In this document: positions 9,201 through 17,400 of the stretch, piece after piece
Numbering within the stretch: position 1 is the first letter of the stretch
Layout: every line of letters begins with the position of its first letter
NCBI GenBank assembly: GCA_946803715.1
Contig: CAMPET010000302.1
Location: 39,299 to 61,929, forward strand
DNA from: Beroe ovata
Lineage: Eukaryota > Ctenophora > Nuda > Beroida > Beroidae
DNA length: 22,631 bases
Direction: 5' to 3'
Notes under the pieces: generated by a model
The model's database searches: none
The model's input: the letters and a program-made list of their open reading frames with translations, nothing else
Told to the model about the DNA's origin: nothing
Position numbers and translations under genes: made by a program

Positions 9201-12200
9201 TACTACAATATTCCTGTACAATTACTGTACATTATTCCTTGTACAGACGGGTGATAGTGGAATTATTTGAAGCATTAGAGATAAAGGTTGATAAATTTAT
9301 TACCTTCGGTATCCAATTGCATTTACTGTGCATTCATTGTAATCTTCACATTTGCCATTGTCAGAAGCTACATGATACCTTGAAAAATGTGACAAAGTAG
9401 GTATATCACAAAGAATAATGATTTCATTTTATGGGGACTAAAATATAATATAAGCAGACTTGATTCCTGATTAAGTTACCTATCTACAACATAAGTCATA
9501 GGATTGAGAGGACTAGCTCGTCCGGCGTCTCTTTATTGTTCACTTACCCTGACAAACAGGAACATTCGAAGCTCCCCAGTGTGTTTGTACAAAGTGAAGC
9601 ACCAGTTCCGCAAAAATCTTGTTCTTGACACTCATTAATGTCTATTTGAGAGATAACTGTCCAATAACTCAAGTCTGAGTTGGGTAGAATATTTAATTCA
9701 TCACGCAAAGATACTTATTGAATATGAATGAATTCCTACTTGAGACATCGTAACACTTTCTTACCGTTTGTTGCAGGTCTGTTTGAACTATCCAGAACTT
9801 GTTTAATCGAACATGTTGTTTCTCCAAGACCATCATCCCATTTAAATCCCTCACTAGCTTCCCCAAGAAGTCTATTTTCTCCAATATCGAATATCTCACC
9901 ATCGTGGGTACACTTTGGAACACAGACCAGATCCGAGATTGTCACAGACCACGTTTTGTCCAAGTTACAGTTGATTGCCGTGACATGGTGTCCAGTAGAG
10001 ACGTCCACTAGAGTTTTAGTGGAGTCAGAGCAGCGCACAGGGATAACTTGTCCGGGGTATGTTGTTGAGGCTTTGCACCCGCCCCCAACTAGACCAGGAC
10101 TCGAGAATTCGGGACAACTCCGTTCTTGATAAACTCTCTTGAACTCATCTGTGACAGCAGTGATGTCACTGTTCAGGCTCTCCAGCTCATACTCCAGGAA
10201 GTCTCTTTCAGCTGAATTGGAGCTGTGATTTATTCTATACACTGCCACAGCTGTCTCTATTGTTGTCAAGGAGAGATGAAGTTGGAAGAGCTCTTGCCAC
10301 GCTGACATTATCTGTTCAGTGTAACTGTCAGTACACCCATCAACCATGTTTATCTGCATTCTCGCTGTGATGAACGAATCCGAGTCTGCTAAGATTGCAT
10401 TCTCCACGGCTTGCTTTGCTTCGTTGAATTTAAACTCATGCTGTCTGATATAGTCAGCAAAGTCTTTCAGTGCATAGTCACCAAATTCATTTGCAACCTT
10501 AAACTTTTCAGTGAAGACTGGCACAGTGAACTTTAATGAATCAAAATAGCGATTTTCAATGATTTTCCCAGTCAGTGTGACCAAACGATTTTCTACCTCA
10601 TTAAAAGCTGAGTTGATTGTGTTGACTACTATTTTGTTCCCCTCTTTTGATCTGTAAAGTCTCTCATTGCGTTCTCTCTCAAACTGTTCGTGAAGCACTC
10701 TCTGGATACCACGAAACTCTACAAGTAATCTATCATTTTCCTCCTTGATGTTATTTAACATGAGGCTTTGGGCACACAAGATGTTATTTTTGCTTTCATC
10801 GATAGTAAATCGTGTATCACGAACATCATTAAAGATCCCATACTTCATCTCCTGCAAGGGGATCATAATTTGTTCGGTACTCTTCCTGATCTCAGCTTGT
10901 AACTCAAACATCCCTGGGACTTTGTACTTCTGAACAAGCTCGATGACAGCATTGCTCTCAGATGTTACTGGTTTGATAGGAATATCACACTCATCTCCAC
11001 TATAGCCCAGAGAACAGGAGCAATATGGCAAGGTGTTGTCAACAGACAAGTATAGAGTGTTTCCATACACACATTTGAAGTCATAGGTGTCATCAAATGA
11101 GAACAAGAATCCAACTTGTACAGGGATAACATCGCTCCCATGAAAACCTTGGGTGAACCGAATATAAACAGTCTTAGTCATGTGCCAGCCTTCAAGTGAC
11201 GCGTCTGAACTTTCCTTTATCACAACTAAAGTGAGCCTTTCCTCCTCTATCATTTCTTTCAGAGACTCAGACCTATCTTTCAGCATATTCAAAAGCAGTC
11301 TTGTAACTGTGCTGTCCCAAGTAACTTCAGTGGCAATCATTGGTATATCACGACGCCAATAGTTCTGAGCAGCCGCATTATAGATGTCTAAACAAGAGGA
11401 TATAGTACTTTTCACTTGGTCGATTTCTTCCTTTCTCGACTTTGTCACCGCGAAAAGAGTCAGGTTCTCATCCAGTTTTTCGTCCTTCGACCTCAATTCA
11501 ACGTCAGAAGAAGCTGCTATGTAATTCCGTACCAAAGCTGGGTTCTCTTGCTTGTCATTTTCTTTCAAGACTGCCCAGTTGTAAATGATGTATCTGCTTT
11601 CTAGATCAGGTAGAATGGCCCCAAGAGATTCGCCGTCCCCATATCTTATCTCCATTTCCTGATTAGATGAAATATTGGCTGCCGGACAACTGCGCACATT
11701 GGAGGTCAAAAATTAATACAGTAGCGTGGGAAAATTTTGAGGTCAACCCAATCAGTCAATTCTCCTGTTTAGAAACGACAACTGCACACATTCAGTGATC
11801 GGATCAGGTCATACTCAGCTTAAAATCCTTGCGAGAGTAATACTCACAGTTAGGGTATTACCCTGACCAGCTAACCCTAACCCCAACCCTGACCCTAGCC
11901 CAGACCCTAACTCTGACCCTGACCCTAATCCTGACCCTTACCCTGACCAAAACGCTTACATGATGATCATCCATGACCATCATCATGTTACGTCACTGTG
12001 TCACCTAGAAGCTCACATGACCAAGACAAACTATAATACCGTATGATGCTTGAGCCACCACTCACTAAGTACATAGTTCTACTGGACGCAGTTCTGCTGT
12101 GATCATGTGATGCTATGTGCGCTGGTGTCGTTTGGTATAGATTTCGACTTGGCTATGATACAATTGTGCACAATTGTCGTTCTGGGAATCAGAGGTACCT

Positions 12201-13952
12201 AATCAACCCGAAACATTGACAGACTGTTAGACTGTGCGAAGTATATTCCTATGCGTGCAGTTTTCGGCAGGCCAAAATATTCGGTAACCGAGCAATGAAT
12301 TGCAAGGACCATAATCAGTTTTTGGGGAAGATATCTTGAGAAATAGATGGGTGCAGTTTGAAAGATTGAAGTTGATTAAGATACCTACTGAACTACTGAA
12401 TTAGTTTAACTCAAATCTCTATGACAAAACAGCGAAGCTGTTCTTGATGAACTGGATCTGGTTTCAATAAACTGACATTGGGAACACTCTCCGAACACAC
12501 TTTTGCTTTTAACACAGCGTAACGGTTGTTAAGTAATGACCCAAATACGTAATAAGCCAGCAAATTCGAGGCTCAAAACAGAGTTGTGATCGAAAAGTCA
12601 GTTTGTAAAAAACAGATTCCGTTCAACCAATTTACTTCATGTCTTTGATGCAGAAACCTTCTAATTCAAGTTAATCAGTAGAGTGTAGGTGTTGTATTAT
12701 GTATCAGTCATCCATTCATGCATAAGAAACTGGCAGAACTTACCTTAGTAGCACTCTTCACGGCATTAGAAGTACACTTGATATACAGTTGAGTTGTTTT
12801 CTCATACATAATGTTTAAATCAGTCGGATATCCCCTATCGTCATCAAGTTGAACTAATCCCTGATTCACTTCGTAGAAATACACCAGTTTCTGGGCATTC
12901 CTAACCAGCTTCATCATCTGACTTGAGAATCCGAGGATCTTGCTGCAGTCATTCTGCTCACTCTCCAGATACTGCTCTAACAAGCTCCTCCCTTCGTTCA
13001 GTTCAGACTTGCCATTGTAGAGGCGGACAACGTGGTTGAGATGCGTGCCCAAGTCATCACCATCTGTTATTCCCATCAAAAGATCTTCTATGGCATTCTT
13101 CACGTCAGGTGACAATGTGGGATCCTCCAAATCCATTGATTTGAGAAGTCTCCCCACATTTTCATACTTGATCATCAAGTGTTCAACCTTGCTCTCGAAC
13201 CTCACGATATCTCTCAATATATAGCTCCATGATATTGATCCTTCAATAGCATCCAACTTCACAGCCACGGCATCAAGTCTTCCGTTAAGTTTGGCAAAAC
13301 CCGATTCAATTGCTTTCAGCTCCTCTGACTTTCCAGCTGGCATGAACAAAATAATCAGATCCATAACAGGACCAACGAACATGAAGGAGCTCGAGAACTT
13401 CTTCAGAAGATTCAACCCGGACTTGAGATACCCTTTGGAATGTTTTTCAGTATACTTGATAGCTTCTTTCAACACATCCAGCGCACTTGTTGCATCAGAT
13501 ACCTCACCCATTTTCTCCTTCCTATCAGCATCCGACATCTCTTCTTTCAGTCCTATATCCTCGGTTTGGTCCTCATCATCACTATCATCGTACGATGACG
13601 TGCTCCAATACTCGTCGACTGTTGCCCGGTCGGGGAGAGTGTTGTTTACCACATCATTACCATTCTCCGAGTAACTCCACAAATCATCTTCCTCTACCAC
13701 CGGCTGGTCACATAATTCCCTGTCATCACGACGTGCAATAGCAGTGGTCGAGTCTGGGCAAGCTTGTGGTGATCCAGCCATGATCATATCCAGTGTGTCA
13801 CGGTCCCCTATCCATGGATCTATTCGCTTGTTGCAGGAAATGGAGTTTTCCAGTACCATATCCTGACATTTGATCTCAACAGTGGTGTTGATTGATTCAA
13901 CTCCTTTCACTATGATCATCAGTATACCAAAGAGAAGGGATAGGTGAGACAT
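2924..13952 (-). CDS. Gene A: secreted cephalotoxin-like multidomain protein, nine exons, tandem paralogue of gene B
   Basis: Nine exons: 13952-12744, 11658-9765, 9674-9548, 9378-9304, 9159-9012, 8919-8552, 3686-3567, 3487-3406 and 3241-2924. They total 4341 bp, or 1446 residues plus stop. Domain order and all intron phases are those of gene B. Rough residue positions: signal 1-20; Cys motif 38-66; acidic 85-145; hydrophobic helix 186-206; coiled coil 210-240; EGF-like Cys cluster 599-627; helical region 649-915; Sushi-like 918-1030; then EGF, laminin EGF, TSP1 and the C-terminal domain. The start lies 231 bp after the gene B stop, so the pair arose by tandem duplication. Exons 6 and 7 are separated by 4.9 kb that contains two Ns, so their linkage depends on scaffolding. 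The function is probably extracellular and cephalotoxin-like; biological activity cannot be read from the sequence. Confidence 0.8.
3406..3487 (-). CDS. Gene A exon 8 (right-hand copy): start of the C-terminal domain
   Basis: Acceptor TACCAG|G at 3487; donor AAACAG|GTGGGG at 3406 (phase 0). 82 bp. It encodes VYIKLKSS and SDTSGKIWASVKQ, matching gene B exon 8. Confidence 0.78.
3567..3686 (-). CDS. Gene A exon 7 (right-hand copy): second half of TSP1
   Basis: Acceptor GCTCAG|T at 3686; donor TGCAG|GTAACA at 3567 (phase 2). 120 bp, the same as gene B. It encodes RRTRYRRCDD and NIHGRSCAS, aligned with RTRTRECDD and NIHGHSCRH of gene B. An identical copy lies at 1298-1179. Confidence 0.78.
4306..4515 (+). 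repeat. Direct repeat, copy 1
   Basis: Shares gattgcttgctc, gatgaacgtagctagctatt, agtgctgt and the cttggcag end with 4827-5024. A flanking part (4213-4300) is also repeated near 4561-4640 with a tttaa-ttcctcttca match. Old segmental duplication, no protein recognised. Confidence 0.6.
4827..5024 (+). repeat. Direct repeat, copy 2
   Basis: Diverged copy of 4306-4515 with small indels. The longest shared run is the block around gatgaacgtagctagctatt. Confidence 0.6.
6108..6429. repeat. A-rich tracts and an inverted A/T repeat ending at an N
   Basis: AGCCCAAAAAACC-type strings near 6113 and 6325 face GGTTTTTTGGGTTTTTTGGGC at 6409-6429, so the last ~100 bp can fold back. The right arm stops at the N at 6430, after which comes a run of 14 C. 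Low-complexity sequence of this kind commonly breaks assemblies. Confidence 0.6.
6430..6430. other. Single-N join
   Basis: Lies between a T/G-rich fold-back arm and a 14-C run, inside gene A intron 6. Confidence 0.75.
6797..6891. repeat. CCGGGAC short tandem array
   Basis: CCGGGAT/CCGGGAC recurs about every 13-25 bp with AT-rich spacers (gattggtaaaaagta, gggattttg, aggactgcaa). It directly abuts the left arm of the foldback element and may belong to it. Confidence 0.6.
6892..7895. mobile_element. Foldback element built from TGTCCATT/AATGGACA repeats
   Basis: The left arm (6892 to about 7280) is the near-perfect reverse complement of the right arm (about 7500-7895), around an axis near 7393. 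Only a few differences are visible, such as a 9-bp insertion of CACAATGGA type. The ends read TTTCGGTAAAAGGGTCATAA. The octamer TGTCCATT or its complement recurs dozens of times throughout arms and centre. No transposase is present, so if mobile it is non-autonomous. A partial third end copy follows the N at 7897-7930. Confidence 0.75.
7896..7896. other. Single-N join
   Basis: Marks the end of the right arm of the foldback element; similar end sequence resumes after it. Confidence 0.75.
7897..7930. repeat. Fragment of the foldback element end
   Basis: cacatctacaaatcttatga and the following cccttttgccgaa repeat the terminal part of the element at 7853-7895, with an internal deletion. It starts exactly after the N, which suggests a misjoined or allelic end. 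Confidence 0.6.
8050..8083. repeat. 17-bp tandem duplication
   Basis: ATGACATCAGACCTGCA occurs twice in direct succession. Confidence 0.85.
8552..8919 (-). CDS. Gene A exon 6: laminin-type EGF repeats and first half of TSP1
   Basis: Acceptor AACACAG|GTG at 8919; donor ACAAG|GTAGTT at 8552 (phase 2). 368 bp. It encodes CDTCQEGYSNFPSCNEC and CRQCDCDVRGV type repeats, then WSSWTAWTDLGSCGG of TSP1. Confidence 0.85.
9012..9159 (-). CDS. Gene A exon 5: end of EGF 2 and start of the laminin-type EGF series
   Basis: Acceptor TTTTCAG|A at 9159; donor AGCGAG|GTTAGT at 9012 (phase 0). 148 bp. It encodes CMVEQRLGTC, a C-S-C pair and CKACECNNNGVTSE. Confidence 0.8.
9304..9378 (-). CDS. Gene A exon 4: end of EGF 1 and start of EGF 2
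   Basis: Acceptor TTTCAAG|G at 9378; donor CGAAG|GTAATA at 9304 (phase 2). It encodes YHVASDNGKCEDYNEC, aligned with the CEDINEC stretch of gene B. Confidence 0.75.
9548..9674 (-). CDS. Gene A exon 3: calcium-binding-type EGF module
   Basis: Acceptor AACTCAG|AC at 9674; donor TCAGG|GTAAGT at 9548 (phase 2). It encodes IDINECQEQDFCGTGASLC and a Cys pair ending, the counterpart of gene B exon 3 and 12 bp shorter. Confidence 0.8.
9765..11658 (-). CDS. Gene A exon 2: helical region and Sushi-like module
   Basis: Acceptor AATCAG|GAA at 11658; donor AACG|GTAAGA at 9765 (phase 1). 631 residues. It begins EMEIRYGDGE, matching the gene B exon 2 start, and contains KVPGMFELQ and long charged helices. 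Positions 9881-10428 are nearly identical to gene B; the sequence on both sides is far less similar. Confidence 0.85.
11659..12743 (-). other. Gene A intron 1
   Basis: 1085 bp, against 123 bp in gene B. It contains the CCCTAA/CCCTGA array (11860-11948) and the perfect 18-bp palindrome ACAATTGTGCACAATTGT at 12160-12177. No exon is recognised. Confidence 0.75.
11860..11948. repeat. Degenerate telomere-like hexamer array
   Basis: Runs of CCCTAA, CCCTGA, CCCCAA and CCCTAG hexamers in imperfect order, about fifteen units. It lies inside an intron, so it is interstitial and not a chromosome end. Confidence 0.8.
12744..13952 (-). CDS. Gene A exon 1: signal peptide, Cys motif, acidic linker, hydrophobic helix and coiled coil
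   Basis: The ATG at 13952 opens MSHLSLLFGILMIIVKG, a good signal peptide. The longer open frame begins only with TTG. It shares CNKRIDPWIGDRDTLDMIMA and the LWSYSENGND string with gene B. The hydrophobic stretch MFVGPVMDLIILFMPAG is followed by GFAKLNGRLDAVAVKLDAIE. Donor AAG|GTAAGT, phase 0. Confidence 0.85.
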
Positions 13953-14183
13953 ATTTATGTTCCTAGAGTGATGCAAATCTGAGTTAGTGGAAATATAATT
14001 AACTAACTCATTCGATATCCTTAACTGATGGTATAACTTGGTATTAATTGAAAATGAAGGGATGTGATGGACCGTACTTATGTTTGCTCATACACTGTAA
14101 TTATTAGGTAGTAACTAATATTATAAGTAACCAAGAAATAATTTGCGTCAAAACATGAAGAATAATGCCGAGTTGGTAATGTT
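13953..14183 (-). other. Short spacer between gene B stop and gene A start
   Basis: 231 bp of AT-rich sequence that must hold the gene B 3' end and the gene A promoter and 5' UTR. No canonical AATAAA is visible on the minus strand. A CTAG/GAAC acceptor-like site just upstream of the ATG leaves room for a 5' UTR intron. Confidence 0.5.
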
Positions 14184-14471
14184 CTAGTAACGAGATCTAA
14201 GAGTGTGCCATCCATTATTCTTGTTCTCGTCTATTGCCAGGTAGCTTGAACCTGTTTCGTACAGCTTCCTGATTCTGTTATTGCCCAACATCACCCCAAA
14301 CTCAATCAAGTCCATATCATTGCCTGAGTCGGAGTATATGTACATTTGTATTGGATCAGTCCAGACAAAGTTAGCAAGACACCCATAGTCGGACGCGGTC
14401 CTATACAAGGGAGTCAGCCTTGTTTCAGGAGCATCCCATGTTGGTTTTCTTGTGGTACACTCTGTGTTGCC
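14184..14471 (-). CDS. Gene B exon 9: C-terminal domain and stop
   Basis: Acceptor CACTTCAG|GGC at 14471; stop TAG at 14186-14184. It contains ECTTRKPTWDAP, YGC, DPIQMYIYSDSGNDMDLIEF and NKNNGW, all conserved in gene A. I do not recognise the domain. The alternating hydrophobic strands suggest a beta sandwich, perhaps PLAT-like, but that is only a guess. Confidence 0.8.
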   Translation of the reverse strand, partial: GNTECTTRKPTWDAPETRLTPLYRTASDYGCLANFVWTDPIQMYIYSDSGNDMDLIEFGVMLGNNRIRKLYETGSSYLAIDENKNNGWHTLRSRY

Positions 14472-17400
14472 CTGAAGTGTGAACTGATCGTGACTACCTG
14501 GATCTCCTTGCTCCTTCACAAATCTCGTTGCTATATCACAAATATTGGACGAACCTGTCTCAAGGACGCCCATATCTTTCCGGATGTATCTGAATGTTTG
14601 TGATCACGAAGTGTGATGTAAATCGAATTGACGTCCCTGTAAGATTGATTGAATCGAATCACGTGTAAATCATATGGATTTTATTCTGTCTAGCGAGTAC
14701 TGGCCCCAGAGAGGTAAATAAAGCGTCCATAACGGGCGTAATTTCTCGTTCCACTCAGGCTCATCCAGTTGTACCCCTTGCAATAAGTACAAGGTAAAAA
14801 CTCACATGCAAGCCTCTTCGAATCTTGTCTCCTCTTCACGTAGGGTAGCATGCCGACAACTGTGACCGTGAATGTTCGTAGTTGTGTCATCACATTCCCT
14901 CGTCCTTGTCCTTTCCTGGTTATACCTGTGGATACCAGATCGTGACATCACATCAGCCACAGTACAACTTGGATGAATATATTGAATATTGATCATGTCC
15001 ATGTCGTTGACTGTCATAATTTGAAAGGGATCCAGTATTTAAGTGTTGACCCACCCAGTGCTCCCGTAAGTTCCGCATGATCCCAAATCATTCCAAGGAG
15101 TCCACGCAGACCACTCACTCAGAGTCCCATCCACGACAACCTTTTCACAGATTGGATAGTTGGTGTACGTTGACTTGCAGGTCTCACATCTCGTCCCCCC
15201 AATGCCCTGGTATTTGCACTCACACCTCCCCGAAAAGGGGTCACAGCCACGCTCCGTTACTCCATTCTCTTCACAGTCACAGCGTCTACAAAACGGGAAT
15301 CCGTAGTAACCAAAGTCACACTGGTTACACCAGGGAAAGTTGGTGTATCCCTCTGTGCACGTGCCACAGTCGTCACCAGCCACGTTTTGGAGACACAAGC
15401 ACGTGCCAGAGTCTGTGCACACCTAAATGCGCGTTTGAATCAATAGGTCAAGTAATTTGGACTCTCAAATGCATCTCTGGACAGTCCAGGTATCTATTTC
15501 AATGCTGAAAGTGAAAGGCCTGGACTTATTCAAACGATGGATATGCAATCATTATTCAGATTTAAATCAAGTCTCATATATGATATATCTAACCTCGTTG
15601 GTTACACCCTGGGGGTTGCATTGGCAGACAGAGCAACCTCTATCATTCAGTCCGGGGGTAGGATAGGACCCGGTAAAGCACTGACATCTGAACCCGCTAT
15701 GCGAGTTGATACAAGTTCCCCTACTCTCATGCAACAGACACCTGGGTAACGCGAAATTGTACTTACTTGCTGATTGTGTCAGGATTGTAGGAGCCAGCAA
15801 TTCACTAGAGTTACCTCTCGTAGCCGATGGAGCCAGGCAGACATTCGTTGATGTCCTCGCATTTCCCTGTGTTACTTTCTGGGTTTACATGGAAACTGAA
15901 ATTGGTTATTGGGATTGATTCAATAATGGATCAACTCAAGAGAAGTGTTCCTGTTCGACCCAAAGACCTGGTTAGGCACTCTTTTAACTCTGGGCTACTT
16001 GACTGATACTGGATTCTTATCAGACTGAGATCATGCTATTTGCTAAGTATATATAGCTCAATGCTCACCCGCTTCTACAGGAACAGCGGAAACCCCCAGG
16101 AGTATTTGTACAGGACTGTGACCCAGAGCCACAGAACCCAGCCTCAGCACACTCATCAATATCAATAAGCGTTGCCAGAGTCCAGTAGGTGGTGACTGCT
16201 TCTAGACCTGGGAATAAAGTGTGCGTTAGAAACCATGACATACTTCATCATCTGGTGTTGAATTGAGTAATGGTTGATGAGGGGCAAGATGGACAATATT
16301 GCATTGTACACTCACCCTGTCTTCTGTCCGACAAACATGCAACCTCTCTCAAACCATCTGACCATCTGTAACCTTTCTCTGGCTCCCCAAGCTCCCTAAC
16401 TTGTCCAATATCGAATATCTCACCATCGTGGGTACACTTTGGAACACAGACCAGATTTGAGACTGTCACAGACCACGTTTTGTCCAAGTTACAGTTGATT
16501 GCCGTGACATGGTGTCCAGAAGACACGTCCACTAAAGTTTTAGTGGAGTCAGAGCAGCGCACAGGGATAACTTGTCCGGGGTATGTTGTTGAGGCTTTGC
16601 ACCCGCCCCCAACTAGACCAGGACTCGAGAATTCGGGACAACTCCGTTCTTGATAAACTCTCTTGAACTCATCTGTGACAGCAGTGATATCACTGTTCAG
16701 GCTCTCCAGCTCATACTCCAGGAAGTCTCTTTCAGCTGAATTGGAGCTGTGATTTATTCTATATACTGCCACAGCTGTCTCTATTGTTGTCAAGGAGAGA
16801 TGAAGTTGGAAGAGCTCTTGCCACGCTGACATTGTCTGTTCAGTGTAACTGTCAGTACACCCATCAACCATGTTTATCTGCATTCTCGCTGTGATGAAGG
16901 AATCCGAGTCTGCTAGGATTGCATTCTCCACGGCCTGCTTTGCTTCGTTGAACTCATACTCATGCATGTTGATGTATTTAGAGAAGTCTTCCAATCCGTA
17001 TCCCCCGTACTCGTTAGCCAGGGAGAATTTCCTCTCGAATACAGGGATGGTAAACTTCATGGGAGGGTAGTAGCGGTTTTCAATGACTTCCCCCGACAAA
17101 GAAGCTATGCGGTTGTGGACCAGCCCACTCGCACTCTTGATAGCTCTTGTCACCAAGTTGTGCCCCCTCTCCGACATGTAAATCAACTCGTCTCGTTGCT
17201 GATCCATAGCTGCACTAATGAAGTCACACAGCCCCCTGTATTCCTCCAGAAAATGCTGATTCTCAGCCTTAATCTCGTCCAGCATAACTGCCTGGGCTGA
17301 CACGATTGCGTTCTGGCTCATTCCGATGGAAGCGTGAATGCTCCGTATTTCCTCGAATATTTCCTCCTTATCATTCTCTATCTGTGTCATAACTTGATCT

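Noticed and set aside
9728-10129. Open frame of 133 codons on the plus strand
   Set aside because: It lies opposite gene A exon 2 and has no recognisable protein; it is a shadow of the real coding strand.
11860-11948. Chromosome end
   Set aside because: The telomere-like hexamers are short, degenerate and lie inside an intron with coding exons on both sides.
12160-12177. Perfect 18-bp palindrome ACAATTGTGCACAATTGT
   Set aside because: Isolated, with no flanking duplication or further copies in the window. Mentioned only within the intron entry.
13291-13674. Ser-rich 127-codon open frame on the plus strand
   Set aside because: Antisense to gene A exon 1. The Ser-rich composition reflects the acidic and Lys/Glu codons on the other strand.
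13971-13978. Octamer ATGCAAAT, a POU-factor site, 19 bp upstream of the gene A start codon
   Set aside because: One 8-bp match is expected by chance in this length, and it may lie in the 5' UTR. There is no counterpart upstream of gene B.
15077-15508. 143-codon His/Ser-rich open frame on the plus strand
   Set aside because: Antisense to the laminin EGF exon of gene B, whose Cys pattern and splice sites are clear.
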